Below are positions 1-9,123 of a stretch of DNA of 64,000 nt, one piece after another. The DNA is from Pollutimonas sp036675275 (GTDB lineage Bacteria > Pseudomonadota > Gammaproteobacteria > Burkholderiales > Burkholderiaceae_B). Under the pieces are notes generated by a model, which saw only the letters and a program-made list of their open reading frames with translations, was not told where the DNA came from and ran no database searches. Position 1 is the stretch's first letter. Every line of letters begins with the position of its first letter. Made by a program: the position numbers and the translations under genes. The DNA lies in NCBI GenBank assembly GCA_036675275.1, contig JAKFFG010000026.1, positions 62,001-126,000 of the forward strand. Direction: 5' to 3'.

Positions 1-179
1 CCGTAGAGGGCGCCACAACGACCATGCCGGCCGGTGAATCCGTACGCGTCACCCTTTCGCTGGGCATCACTGAACTGACAAGCCGGGAAGCCAGTCTGGA
101 GAACCTGATCCACCGTGCCGATCAAGCCCTGTACAGGGCAAAGCAGGCGGGGCGCAATCGCGTCATGGCCAGCATTTAG
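1..179 (+). CDS. GGDEF-domain protein, C-terminal end only
   Basis: The window opens inside this gene; about 58 codons are visible in the frame starting at base 3, ending in TAG at 177-179. The visible residues match the end of a GGDEF (diguanylate cyclase) domain: the strand with SLGITE and then the last helix RADQALYRAKQAGRNRV, where the ADxALYxAKxxGRN pattern is characteristic. Diguanylate cyclases make cyclic di-GMP from two GTP. The active-site GGDEF loop lies upstream of the window, so catalytic competence and any sensor domain cannot be judged. Confidence 0.85.
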   Translation, partial: VEGATTTMPAGESVRVTLSLGITELTSREASLENLIHRADQALYRAKQAGRNRVMASI

Positions 180-196
180 CGGCCATCAAACGATAA

Positions 197-1234
197 TCAG
201 TCGTCCGGGCCCACCCGTATTACCAATTTGCCGAAGTTCCTGCCTTGAAGCAGTCCAATAAACGCTTGCGGCGCATTTTCCAGGCCATCGACCCTGTCTT
301 CCCTATATTTGATCTGTCCGGCATCAAGCCAGGCTTTCATGTCCCTGGCGAACTCATCGTAACGCGAGGCGTAGTCGTCGAAAATGATGAACCCCTGGAT
401 TTTCAGCCGTTTGGTCAGCACGGTGCGCATCAATAGCGGCAGGCGATCCGGGCCGGGCAGCGGAGACGTTGCGTTGTAGGCTGAAATCAGTCCGCATACA
501 GGTATCCGGGCCGACGTGTTGAGCAGGGGCAGGACGGCATCGAACACCTTGCCGCCCACGTTCTCGTAATAAATATCGATGCCATCGGGGCAAGCCTGAG
601 CCAGCTGTTCGGCAAAATCATCGGCCTTATGATCCAGGCAGGCATCGAAGCCAAGTACCTCGACGGCATAACGGCATTTTTCAGCGCCTCCGGCGACGCC
701 GACGACACGGCAGGATTTCATCTTGCCGATTTGTCCCACCGTGGCGCCGACAGGGCCTGTGCAGGCTGCAACGACCAGGGTCTCGCCCGCCTTGGGTTGA
801 CCGATGTCGAGCAAGCCCATATAGGCCGTAAATCCCGGCATGCCGAGGATGCCCAATGTGTGAGAGGGTTGCGCAACATCCGCCCCGAGTTTGACCAGGC
901 CGTCGCCGCCGGATATTGCGTAATCCTGCCAGCCGCCCTGGCCCAGCACCCAGTCGCCCGGCGCATAGTCCGCGTGGCGTGACGCAACTACCCGGCTGAC
1001 GGTACCGGCACCCATGACGGCATCGACTTCCACCGGTGCGGCGTAGGAAGGGGCATCGCTCATGCGGCCCCGCATATATGGGTCCAGCGACAAGTAAACC
1101 GTGCGCAGCAACACCTCGCCATCCTTGGGCTGCTGAACCTCGGTCTCTTCCAGGCGAAAATTCTGAGGCGTCGGTACGCCATGCGGCCGGGATGCCAGGA
1201 CGATACGGCGATTGACTGTGCTTGATTGCGTCAT
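197..1234 (-). CDS. NADP-dependent oxidoreductase, CurA/leukotriene-B4-dehydrogenase-like MDR family
   Basis: A medium-chain dehydrogenase/reductase without catalytic zinc that reduces activated double bonds or carbonyls with NADPH. The N-terminus (RPHGVPTPQNFRLEE, then LSLDPYMRGRMSD) is typical of the CurA/prostaglandin-reductase branch. The Rossmann domain carries AACTGPVGATVGQIGK and the later YYENVGG signature. The length of about 345 residues is normal. The open frame extends upstream to 1360, but ATG 1234 has an AGGA eight bases ahead; ATG 1240 is a close alternative. It is convergent with the GGDEF gene and lies 28 bp downstream of the MFS gene's start side on the same strand. The physiological substrate is unknown. 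Confidence 0.9.
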   Translation of the reverse strand: MTQSSTVNRRIVLASRPHGVPTPQNFRLEETEVQQPKDGEVLLRTVYLSLDPYMRGRMSDAPSYAAPVEVDAVMGAGTVSRVVASRHADYAPGDWVLGQGGWQDYAISGGDGLVKLGADVAQPSHTLGILGMPGFTAYMGLLDIGQPKAGETLVVAACTGPVGATVGQIGKMKSCRVVGVAGGAEKCRYAVEVLGFDACLDHKADDFAEQLAQACPDGIDIYYENVGGKVFDAVLPLLNTSARIPVCGLISAYNATSPLPGPDRLPLLMRTVLTKRLKIQGFIIFDDYASRYDEFARDMKAWLDAGQIKYREDRVDGLENAPQAFIGLLQGRNFGKLVIRVGPDD

Positions 1235-1262
1235 GTTCATAGTCCTATGAAAACGAGATGAA

Positions 1263-2507
1263 TTAATGCTGCTGCGGAACCCGGGCGGGCCCCGGACTGA
1301 CCTGCAGGGCACGTCCGGCGCCCCAGCCATTGACCGCGGCGCCAAGCCCCAATATGGCAAAGAGCCAACCCGTTACTTCGTAACCGCCGGTGGCACTGTG
1401 CAGCACACCCACCAGCAGGGGCCCGAAGGCCGCAAGAACATACCCGAAGCCCTGTGCCATTCCCGACAATTGCGCCGCCACGATTGGGTCTGGCGACCGC
1501 AATACGATAACAGTCATGGCCATGGCGAAGAGGCCGCCCTGCCCAATTCCCTGCAGCGCCGCCCACACCCATACCGTGGACAAAGGCGCAAACAGTATCC
1601 CGAGCAGCGCCGTTGCGGCCAAAACCGCCAATGCGGCATTGATTGTGCGCTGATCCCTGAAGCGGACCGCCACGGCGGGAACCAGCAAGCAGGTGACCAC
1701 CTGCAGCATGATGGACACAGACACCACTACACCGGCGGTCACGCCGTCCAGCCCGCGGTCGCGCAATATGGGCGCCATCCAGCCCATCACGCAGTACGCC
1801 AGCGCCGATTGAAGCCCCATGAAGAAGGTAACCTGCCACGCGAGCGGATCGCGCCGCAAGCTGCCCGCGCGGCGTCCTGCACGACCCGGCCCGTACTGGC
1901 TGTTCATGGCGCGCGGCGCCCAGATGAGGGCGACCACCGCGGCAGGCGCGGCCCAGACAACAAGGCCCGCAGTCCAGGAACCGTCGAACCAGTGCACCAA
2001 GGGAAGGGTAAAGGCCGCAGCAGAGGCGGCGCCACCGCAGAGCGCCATCGTGTAAAGGCCCGTCATGAGTGCCGCCCGCCCGGGAAAATCGCGTTTGACC
2101 ACGCTGGGCAACAGCACATTACCGGTAGCAATAGCGGCGCCCGCCATCGCCGACCCGATAAAAAGACCATAAATACCGCCCCACCCCCGCAGCGCGGTTC
2201 CCAAGGCCAGCAGGACCAGCACTATAAGCAGGGTACGCTCGGGCCCAATGCGCTGCGAGAGGCGCGGCGCCAGCGGAGCAAACAAGCCCAGGCACAGCAC
2301 TGGCAAGGTTGTAAGGTATCCTGCGCCGGAAGAAGACAGGCCTGTTTGCCGAAGGACTTCGGGCAACAGGACGGAGAGGCTGGCAAACAAAGGACGCAGA
2401 TTGAACGCAATCAGCATCAGGCTAAGGCCCAGCAAAAGCTGGCCTGCACGGCTCTTGGACAGCCCGCTACGGGAATTGCATTCGACGGATTTTTCAGCAG
2501 TGGTCAT
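1263..2507 (-). CDS. MFS transporter, CynX/NimT family
   Basis: An inner-membrane major facilitator protein of about 414 residues with roughly 12 hydrophobic segments. The first segment with AFNLRPLFASLSVLLPEV and the following GLSSSGAGYLTTLPVLCLG fit the CynX (cyanate) / NimT (2-nitroimidazole) branch, where AxNLRP is conserved. I chose ATG 2507 because the next residues (MTTAEKSVE) lead straight into the family alignment and AAGAAG lies just upstream; the open frame runs to 2636 without family similarity. It is divergent from purT with about 155 bp between. Substrate is unknown; CynX-like carriers have been linked to cyanate and drug transport, but no cyanase gene is present here. Confidence 0.85.
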   Translation of the reverse strand: MTTAEKSVECNSRSGLSKSRAGQLLLGLSLMLIAFNLRPLFASLSVLLPEVLRQTGLSSSGAGYLTTLPVLCLGLFAPLAPRLSQRIGPERTLLIVLVLLALGTALRGWGGIYGLFIGSAMAGAAIATGNVLLPSVVKRDFPGRAALMTGLYTMALCGGAASAAAFTLPLVHWFDGSWTAGLVVWAAPAAVVALIWAPRAMNSQYGPGRAGRRAGSLRRDPLAWQVTFFMGLQSALAYCVMGWMAPILRDRGLDGVTAGVVVSVSIMLQVVTCLLVPAVAVRFRDQRTINAALAVLAATALLGILFAPLSTVWVWAALQGIGQGGLFAMAMTVIVLRSPDPIVAAQLSGMAQGFGYVLAAFGPLLVGVLHSATGGYEVTGWLFAILGLGAAVNGWGAGRALQVSPGPARVPQQH

Positions 2508-2662
2508 GACTTCTTGATGATTATTCTGGATGGGCTGACGAGCCATGGCTCCCATCATAGCCCTGCACAGGCCGTCCCGAAGCGAATGGATGCCGCAGAG
2601 CAACCCATCGACCCCGCCCAGCACGTACAATTTCAATTTTTCCCCAGCTTCGAGAGTCTACT

Positions 2663-3868
2663 ATGCGTGCTATTGGAACCCCTTTGTCTGCCTCGGCCAT
2701 CAGGGTCATGCTGCTCGGATCCGGCGAACTTGGCAAAGAAGTCGTAATCGCCCTGCAAAGGCTGGGTGTGGAAACCATAGCCGTAGACCGTTACGCCAAC
2801 GCGCCAGGCCAACAGGTGGCCCACCATGCCCGAACCATCACCATGAGCGACCCCGAACAGCTCAAGGCGCTGATCGAAGCAGAAAAACCCGATCTCGTCG
2901 TACCCGAGATCGAAGCCATCGCCACCTCGGTCCTCGAGGAACTCGAGGCCAGCGGCAAGCTGCGGGTGATACCAACCGCGCGCGCCGCGCGGCTGACAAT
3001 GGACCGTGAAGGAATCCGCCGGCTCGCGGCTGAGACGCTGGGCGTGCCGACCAGCCCTTACCGTTTCTGCGATTCACTGGAAGAATTGCAGGCGGCGATC
3101 GACGATGGCATAGGCTATCCCTGCGTGATCAAACCGGTCATGAGCAGCTCCGGCAAAGGCCAAAGCAAAATAGACGGCCCCCAAGACGTTCAGCAGGCAT
3201 GGGACTATGCCATGGTCGGCGGCCGGGTCAGCCACGGCCGCGTCATTGTTGAAGGGTTCATCGACTTCGACTACGAGATCACTCTGCTTACGGTTCGTGC
3301 GATGGGCGCGGACGGCAAGGTAGAAACGCATTTCTGCGAACCTATCGGACACGCCCAGGTCGCCGGTGACTACGTCGAAAGTTGGCAGCCGCAAGCCATG
3401 GATCCCATTGCGCTCCAGAACGCGCAAGACGTAGCGCGCACCGTCACCGACGACCTTGGCGGACAAGGCGTATTCGGCGTGGAACTCTTCGTTCGCGGCG
3501 AACAAGTGTGGTTCAGCGAAGTCAGCCCGCGCCCACACGACACGGGGATGGTCACCATGATCACCCAATGGCAGAACGAATTCGAGCTCCATGCGCGTGC
3601 AATTCTTGGCTTGCCGGTAAGCACCGCCTTGAAAAGCCCGGGAGCCAGCGCCGTGATCTATGGCGGCCTGGATACCGAGGGCGTGGCATTTCATGGCGTG
3701 GACGAAGCATTGCGCGTGCCCCAGACCGAACTGCGTCTGTTCGGCAAGCCGGAAAGCTTCGAAAAACGCCGCATGGGTGTGGCGCTGGCCTACGATGCCG
3801 ACGTAAACATTGCCCGCGACCGGGCCAAAGAGGCGGCGCAACGGGTACAACCGCGGCAAGGCGGTTGA
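2663..3868 (+). CDS. purT: formate-dependent phosphoribosylglycinamide formyltransferase (GAR transformylase 2)
   Basis: PurT joins formate to GAR with ATP in the third step of purine synthesis, replacing the folate-dependent PurN reaction. The protein is 401 residues, close to the usual 390-400. The N-terminal nucleotide-binding fold shows LLGSGELGKEVVIALQRLG near residue 17; the ATP-grasp region has CVIKPVMSSSGKGQS near residue 155 and the family's EPIGHAQVAGDYVESWQP further on; the metal/substrate segment WFSEVSPRPHDTGMVT is intact. It stands alone, divergent from the CynX-like carrier and convergent with the ChaN-like lipoprotein. Confidence 0.97.
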   Translation: MRAIGTPLSASAIRVMLLGSGELGKEVVIALQRLGVETIAVDRYANAPGQQVAHHARTITMSDPEQLKALIEAEKPDLVVPEIEAIATSVLEELEASGKLRVIPTARAARLTMDREGIRRLAAETLGVPTSPYRFCDSLEELQAAIDDGIGYPCVIKPVMSSSGKGQSKIDGPQDVQQAWDYAMVGGRVSHGRVIVEGFIDFDYEITLLTVRAMGADGKVETHFCEPIGHAQVAGDYVESWQPQAMDPIALQNAQDVARTVTDDLGGQGVFGVELFVRGEQVWFSEVSPRPHDTGMVTMITQWQNEFELHARAILGLPVSTALKSPGASAVIYGGLDTEGVAFHGVDEALRVPQTELRLFGKPESFEKRRMGVALAYDADVNIARDRAKEAAQRVQPRQGG

Positions 3869-3881
3869 ATCCGGTCTGGCA

Positions 3882-3920
3882 CAAAAAGTATTGGGCGGGC
3901 ACCAATGTGCTTACTTTTTG
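3882..3920. terminator. possible bidirectional terminator between purT and the ChaN-like gene
   Basis: An inverted repeat CAAAAAGTA (3882-3890) ... TACTTTTTG (3912-3920) flanks an inner GCAC-CAAT-GTGC hairpin. A/T-rich flanks give a T-run on either strand, as expected between convergent genes. It overlaps the last codons of the - strand gene. Not tested thermodynamically. Confidence 0.4.
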
Positions 3921-4807
3921 AACCTCTCTTGCAAAGAGGCGCAGGGATCGGGACGAGGCACCGCCGACACCACAATATTCCGGTCGAATGTACTGGAAAG
4001 CGCCGCAGTTTCCGTAAAGCCCACGGCAAGCGTCGTGGACTCATTCAACCACCTGGGAACTCCCTTGTCACGACGAACGTGGCCGTTGCCGGCCAACAGC
4101 ACAACCGGCACGGGCGCTGCGGCGCCACCAGACCAGGCCGCGCGCCGCATCAGCAGGGCCATCATGGCATCCCGCGCAATCTGCGCCGTAGCCATACCTG
4201 CATGCAGTGTGGCCGGAAGCATGCCGCAGTGACCGTCGATGACTTCCCTGATCTGCTCCTGCAACAAGTTGGAATCAGGGCCGTTTTCCAGTCCCAGCTC
4301 CTTCAGTTCCTCCGGTGTGAATACGGTCGCCAGGCCGGATTCCATCACGCGAGCGGCATCCGATCGCGACAGATTGGCGGCAAGGAGCGGCAGACGATGG
4401 CGCAAGGCCAGCTCGATAACCGGTTGATAATAGGGCCAGTCCCAACGCGCCGGGCCAGGCGAGGCGGCCTCGATGACGCAGTGTGCATCGGCGCAGGTCT
4501 GGAGCGCCTTGTTTAACGCACTCTGGTGTTCGCGATCGAACTGTTCCATGGCAATGACCGGCCGCCACCCTGTTTCAATGGCATGTTCCAGCACATGCTC
4601 GCGCAGGGCGTGTCCCTGGGCATTGTCGTGCACTTCGCCCATCAGACTGTACGAATATCGCGGCAACTCCTGCGCCAGCTTCGCCACATCACTGTGAGTT
4701 TGCGGCGCGTGGGCGCATGCCCCGAGCACAGCAGCCAGCGCCACTGCGAAGACATGGGACGATCGCCGGAAAAGTCCGGACAGGCACGGCAGGCGTTTTA
4801 TGAACAT
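3911..4807 (-). CDS. ChaN-family lipoprotein (putative heme/iron uptake factor)
   Basis: A 298-residue secreted lipoprotein. The signal peptide ends in the lipobox VLGAC with Cys31 as the lipidated residue. The mature part has the ChaN (PF04187) marks: MGEVHDNAQGH near residue 55, AMEQFDREHQ near 86 and the C-terminal AGNGHVRRDKGVPRWL. ChaN of Campylobacter binds heme and partners with an outer-membrane receptor; here no receptor is adjacent, so the role is inferred only from family. Located at the outer or inner membrane face. ATG 4807 is followed by a basic n-region (MFIKRLP), which supports the start. Confidence 0.88.
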   Translation of the reverse strand: MFIKRLPCLSGLFRRSSHVFAVALAAVLGACAHAPQTHSDVAKLAQELPRYSYSLMGEVHDNAQGHALREHVLEHAIETGWRPVIAMEQFDREHQSALNKALQTCADAHCVIEAASPGPARWDWPYYQPVIELALRHRLPLLAANLSRSDAARVMESGLATVFTPEELKELGLENGPDSNLLQEQIREVIDGHCGMLPATLHAGMATAQIARDAMMALLMRRAAWSGGAAAPVPVVLLAGNGHVRRDKGVPRWLNESTTLAVGFTETAALSSTFDRNIVVSAVPRPDPCASLQERFKK

Positions 4808-4875
4808 CAGACATAGTCCCGGAAGAAATCGGCATCAGCTGCATTATCACGTAGACCGAAACTTGCCGCACACCC

Positions 4876-6345
4876 TTATAACGGTTCTCGATGCACACCG
4901 GTGAGCGGAGGCGAAATGTCCTCGAGCGATCGCCGTTCCGCGTCGACGGCGAACCGCAGCGCGATAAAGCCGGCGACAATGACCAGCGCCGCAGCAAACC
5001 CGTACCCGGCGGCGACCGCGGCGGGTTCCCCGCTTTCGATCAAGGCACCGAAAAGCACTGGGCCCACGACTCCCCCCGCGCCGGTACCAACGGCATAAAA
5101 CAATGAAATGGCGAGTGCACGCATTTCCAGAGGAAAGACTTCGCTGACGGTCAGATAGGCGGAACTTGCCGCCGCCGAGGCCAGAAAAAAAACCGCCGAC
5201 CAGCATATGGCCTGGCTGCGGGCATCGAGCCAACCCTCAAGAAAAGCCCATCCTGTCAGCGCAAGCCCCACGCCTGCAAGAATGTAGGTCAGTGCGATCA
5301 TTTTTCGCCTGCCTACCCTGTCAAACAACGGACCGAGCACCAATGGCCCGAGGACATTGCCCAGGGCGAATGGAAAAATATAGAGTCCCACACGAGTATC
5401 AGGCACGCCGTAAAAACGTGTAAGCACCAGCGCGTAGGTGAAAAAGATGGCGTTATAGAAAAACGCCTGCGAGACCATCAAGGCGAAGGCCACACCGCTG
5501 CGCCGCCGATACGTGTGCAGGAGCACATGCACGATCTGGCCCAGCCGGGGCGGGGCGCTCGCCCCCAGCCGGATACGGGCGCCGTCCGGAACCGCGGGGA
5601 GCGGCCCGTGCTCCATGGCGACACGCGACTCAATATCAGCAACGATGCGCTCGGCTTCGTCGGCCCGGCCATGCACCAGCAACCATCTTGGACTTTCGGG
5701 CACGTCGCGGCGGACCAGCACAATCGCCAAGGCCAGCACGGATCCGAGAATAAAGCCCAGCCGCCAGCCCCACTCGACCTTCACTATGGCTTCATCCAGC
5801 AATACAACGCTCAAGCCGGCGCCCAGTGCCGCGCCCAGCCAGAAGCTGCCGTTGATCGCAAGGCTGACCCGCCCCCTCACCCGCGCAGGCACCAGCTCGT
5901 CGATAGCGGAATTAATGGCGGCATATTCGCCGCCAATACCCAGTCCGGTTGCAAACCTGCACAATACGAAAAACCACGTTTCGGTAGAGAGCCCCGTCGC
6001 CAGCGTGGCGGCCATGTATACAGTCAGGGTAATCAGAAACAGCTTCTTGCGGCCCAGCAGATCGGCCAACCGTCCGAAAACCAAAGCGCCGATCACCGCA
6101 CCGCCGATGTACAGCGATCCCGCCCAGCCGACTTCAGCGGCCGTCAATCCCAGAGTTTCGGGCCGCTCCAGAATGCTGCCGAACGAACCCACGAGCGTGA
6201 CTTCAAGGCCATCAAGCATCCATGCAACACCCAACGCAATGACAACCCGCCAATGCCAGGCCGACCAAGGCAGCCTATCCAGGCGTGCCGGAATATCGGT
6301 GTACGCGCCTGGCGAAGACGAGCCCTGGGCGGCGGTAACAAGCAT
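4876..6345 (-). CDS. MFS transporter, sugar-porter/metabolite:H+ symporter type
   Basis: About 489 residues with 12 predicted membrane segments. The loop 2-3 motif GRLADLLGRKKLF and the R-rich loop PESPRWLLVHGR after helix 6 are typical of the metabolite:H+ symporter / sugar porter groups; the early AWMLDGLEVTLVG contains the D residue conserved in aromatic-acid and similar carriers. ATG 6345 has a strong AAGGAG seven bases ahead, whereas the frame upstream to 6579 has no family similarity. It is divergent from the EamA exporter, sharing a 75-bp intergenic region. Substrate cannot be named. Confidence 0.9.
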   Translation of the reverse strand: MLVTAAQGSSSPGAYTDIPARLDRLPWSAWHWRVVIALGVAWMLDGLEVTLVGSFGSILERPETLGLTAAEVGWAGSLYIGGAVIGALVFGRLADLLGRKKLFLITLTVYMAATLATGLSTETWFFVLCRFATGLGIGGEYAAINSAIDELVPARVRGRVSLAINGSFWLGAALGAGLSVVLLDEAIVKVEWGWRLGFILGSVLALAIVLVRRDVPESPRWLLVHGRADEAERIVADIESRVAMEHGPLPAVPDGARIRLGASAPPRLGQIVHVLLHTYRRRSGVAFALMVSQAFFYNAIFFTYALVLTRFYGVPDTRVGLYIFPFALGNVLGPLVLGPLFDRVGRRKMIALTYILAGVGLALTGWAFLEGWLDARSQAICWSAVFFLASAAASSAYLTVSEVFPLEMRALAISLFYAVGTGAGGVVGPVLFGALIESGEPAAVAAGYGFAAALVIVAGFIALRFAVDAERRSLEDISPPLTGVHREPL

Positions 6346-6420
6346 GCTGGCACTCCTTGACCTGACATAAGACTCTTGTGAGAGTACTGTATACGTTCCC
6401 GCCAATAACAGGAATCCCGG

Positions 6421-7368
6421 ATGCAGCCCGGCCAACGAAAAGTTTCTGCCGCCGCTCAGACCGACGGCCCCACCAGGACATCGGTACCGGTTGCACGCGT
6501 GACCCTGCTCACTTGCCTGGCGATGCTGGCCTTTGCCGGCAACTCCATACTCTGCCGGGTTGCCCTTCGAAACGGCCACATCGATCCTTCCAGCTTCACC
6601 GCGCTGCGGCTGGTAAGTGGCGCACTGGTTCTTTACGCGCTGCTGTGGCTGCGTACGGGCCGGCCCCGGTCATCGACGCCTGCATCCCCATCGGTCGCGG
6701 CTCGACCTTCCGGAAGCTGGGCCGGGGCTGTTTCACTGTTTGTGTATGCAATTACTTTCTCGCTCGCCTACGTCGACATCGAGGCAGGCGTGGGCGCATT
6801 GATCCTGTTCGGTGCCGTGCAGATCACCATGCTGCTGTACGGAGTCTTCAAGGGCGAACGGCTTACTCTCTTGCCGGCATCGGGTCTGTGCGTCAGCATT
6901 GCGGGGCTTATTTACCTGCTGCTGCCCGGCAGCAGCGCACCGCCCTTGGGTAGCGCCCTGCTCATGGCTGTGGCCGGCGCCGCCTGGGGATGGTATTCAT
7001 TGCTTGGAAAGGGCACCGACAATCCCCTTGCCACAACGGCCGGTAATTTTGTCCTGGCCATACCCTTGGGGCTGTTTGCTGTCATTCCTTTCATAGCCTC
7101 CCTCAAATGGAACGGCTTTGGCTTGCTTTACGCCATACTATCGGGCGCAATCACATCGGGCTTGGGATACGCCATCTGGTATGACGTCATGAAGCAGCTT
7201 TCCGTGCTGAAGGCCAGTTCGGTGCAACTGTGCGTGCCGATTCTTACCGCGCTCATCGCCGTAGCCGTTCTCGGCGAAGCGCTGACGCTGCGCCTTGTAC
7301 TGGCATGCATAGCGGTGCTAGGCGGTATCGCGCTGGTGCTCTTCAGCAAGCAGCGAATCCCGCAATGA
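6421..7368 (+). CDS. EamA/DMT-family transporter
   Basis: A 315-residue drug/metabolite transporter with two EamA repeats and about ten membrane segments. Repeat one begins FAGNSILCRVALRNGHIDP with the SFTALRLVSGALVL segment expected at the end of helix 2; repeat two has AAWGWYSLLGKG and ends in VAVLGEALTLRLVLACIAVLGGI, the usual last two helices. A 20-residue polar N-terminal tail precedes helix 1. It probably exports amino acids or metabolites, but no substrate can be assigned. It is convergent with the FUSC-type gene, with only 12 bp between the stops. Confidence 0.9.
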   Translation: MQPGQRKVSAAAQTDGPTRTSVPVARVTLLTCLAMLAFAGNSILCRVALRNGHIDPSSFTALRLVSGALVLYALLWLRTGRPRSSTPASPSVAARPSGSWAGAVSLFVYAITFSLAYVDIEAGVGALILFGAVQITMLLYGVFKGERLTLLPASGLCVSIAGLIYLLLPGSSAPPLGSALLMAVAGAAWGWYSLLGKGTDNPLATTAGNFVLAIPLGLFAVIPFIASLKWNGFGLLYAILSGAITSGLGYAIWYDVMKQLSVLKASSVQLCVPILTALIAVAVLGEALTLRLVLACIAVLGGIALVLFSKQRIPQ

Positions 7369-7380
7369 CTCGCGTCATCA

Positions 7381-8445
7381 TCATTCCCGTCCCTGCACCT
7401 GCCGGACCAGCTCCGTCATATTGGCAAGAACAGAGCCGTACGCGCCTTTTATCGACATCATGCGTTCTTTATCCTCGATAGAAAGCTGTTCATGCTCGAC
7501 TGACTCATCCACGCGCTCGGAGAACGCCCTATAGGCCTCCCACGCGTCGTCGATTTCCTCGCATCCTTCACCGGCCTCCACGGCATCGGCAATTTTCTCC
7601 AGGCTGGCCTTCACTGCACCGGCCAGATCCAGGAGCATTTCCTTGTGAACCCGGCACAGGTCTTCCGAAATCGGCGTGTCACTGAAGCGATCGACCAAGG
7701 TCAACGTATAGCCGAAACGCTCTATCTCCGGGAGCAGAGTTCGTGAAAAGGGACTGAACCCCATGGTCGGCGTCTTGTCCTCGATGCGCGCTTCGCGCGC
7801 CATGAGGCGGGCCCGTTCAATTGACTGTTGGATGACATCCTGGGCCTTTTTATCTTTCTTCGCTTTGTCGCCGACCAGGCACGTCGTGCATTCAAGCGTG
7901 TAGGCGCCGCAACTGCGCAGCGCCGCCGCCAGATACTCCTGCTCGGTGCGCCGGGCGAGAACCGGGAACACAGCAAAGGCCGCCACCATCCCGCAGATGG
8001 AGCCGATGGCAATCGCCAGAACTTTCCTGAAGGCGCCTTCCACGACGTAAAAGTCCGGCGCGACCGCAATGATGGTGACGGTGACCAGCCCGTATGCCAG
8101 CAGCGGCCATTTTGCCGTGAGGAAGCTCATGAGGCCGACGCCCACCAGCAAAGCAATAAGGGTGCCCCAGGCCATCTTTCCAAGCAGCATCACAAGCAGG
8201 ACGGCGATGATCGCCCCCAGGATTGCACCGGCAATACGCCCCAGCGCGGCGCTTATGGTGCCGCCTATGCTGGCCTGGACGACAAAAAGCGCCGAAAACA
8301 CGCCCCAGGAGATATTTTCCCGGTCCATGAAACTGGTTGCAAGGTATGCCAAAAGGACAGCGGAGGCTGTCTGAATCGGGATACGCACTTCGTCTTGTTG
8401 AAGACTTGCGCGTATCCGCTTCAATAGCTGACCAGGGGCTTGCAT
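7381..8445 (-). CDS. FUSC-family / aromatic acid exporter-like membrane protein
   Basis: About 354 residues. The N-terminal half holds six hydrophobic segments with the FUSC/ArAE pattern: an opening AVLLAYLATSFMDRENISWGVFSALFV, then GGTISAALGRIAGAILGAI. The C-terminal half is cytoplasmic, charged and helical (EDKTPTMGF, AEGCEEIDD-type stretches). Relatives form efflux proteins for aromatic acids or contribute to envelope stress tolerance. ATG 8445 is chosen because family similarity begins there; a TGGAG lies eleven bases upstream. It follows the cytochrome c gene by 68 bp and may be cotranscribed with it. Confidence 0.8.
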   Translation of the reverse strand: MQAPGQLLKRIRASLQQDEVRIPIQTASAVLLAYLATSFMDRENISWGVFSALFVVQASIGGTISAALGRIAGAILGAIIAVLLVMLLGKMAWGTLIALLVGVGLMSFLTAKWPLLAYGLVTVTIIAVAPDFYVVEGAFRKVLAIAIGSICGMVAAFAVFPVLARRTEQEYLAAALRSCGAYTLECTTCLVGDKAKKDKKAQDVIQQSIERARLMAREARIEDKTPTMGFSPFSRTLLPEIERFGYTLTLVDRFSDTPISEDLCRVHKEMLLDLAGAVKASLEKIADAVEAGEGCEEIDDAWEAYRAFSERVDESVEHEQLSIEDKERMMSIKGAYGSVLANMTELVRQVQGRE

Positions 8446-8513
8446 GAATCGACAGCTCCAGCGGATTGGATAACGCCGGGTTGGTGCAAGATTCATGCCG
8501 ACTATCGTTGGCG

Positions 8514-9119
8514 TCAAGGCGTGGTTCGCGACAGGAAATGCGCCAGCGCCTTGATGTCGTCGTCGCTGACGCCATACAGTGCCGCCGCCATGATGGTGTC
8601 GCGTCCCACCGCCTGGTTCGACGTGAATTGCCGCATGCTGTGCAACAGGTAGTCCTCGCGCTGACCCGCCAGCCTTGGCATTTGCTCGCGGCCCGTGTAG
8701 CTGGGCAGATGGCAAGTGCTGCAGCGCATCTCCTGTGCAAGCTTTTCACCGAGAACGTACAGCGTTTCCTGGCGTTCCGCGGGCGGTTCTTTCAGGGGCA
8801 AGGCCGTGTAATGGGCGGCCATCGAGGTGATTTCCTCGTCGGTCAGGCCGTCCAGTGCGCCCTGCATAGCGGGAATGTCGCGCATGCCCTCGCGGATCAT
8901 CACCAGTTGGTTCTCGATGAAAATCTTGGGCTGGCTTGCCAATGACGGCACACCCTTCTGCTGGGAATTGCCGTCGGCGCCGTGACAGGCGGCGCAAAGC
9001 ATCAGCTTGTCGCTTACGCTTTGCGCCTGCACCCAGGGCGTCAGGCAGCCGAAGGAAGCGGCCAGCAAGGCCGCCTTCCACCACGAGACCGTAGCCCCGA
9101 AATTGAATGGCAAATGCAT
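8514..9119 (-). CDS. di-haem cytochrome c (c4-like), exported
   Basis: A 201-residue periplasmic protein with a signal peptide (hydrophobic residues 15-25, cleavage probably after VQAQ) and two covalent haem motifs, CAACH at 42-46 and CSTCH at 133-137. Two similar domains of about 85 residues each, with downstream Met residues that may be sixth ligands, resemble cytochrome c4. It starts four bases after the stop of the sugar-dehydrogenase-like gene, so the two are almost surely cotranscribed; the natural reading is that this cytochrome takes electrons from that enzyme and passes them to a terminal oxidase. Confidence 0.92.
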   Translation of the reverse strand: MHLPFNFGATVSWWKAALLAASFGCLTPWVQAQSVSDKLMLCAACHGADGNSQQKGVPSLASQPKIFIENQLVMIREGMRDIPAMQGALDGLTDEEITSMAAHYTALPLKEPPAERQETLYVLGEKLAQEMRCSTCHLPSYTGREQMPRLAGQREDYLLHSMRQFTSNQAVGRDTIMAAALYGVSDDDIKALAHFLSRTTP

Positions 9120-9123
9120 ACGT

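Noticed and set aside
1266..2747. 493-codon frame antisense to the CynX-like carrier
   Set aside because: Composition is highly basic and low in hydrophobic order; it is the shadow of a real membrane protein gene on the other strand.
5513..6370. Two long + strand frames under the MFS gene
   Set aside because: Both are Pro/Arg/Ala-rich shadows with no domain or ribosome site; the - strand MFS protein explains the region.
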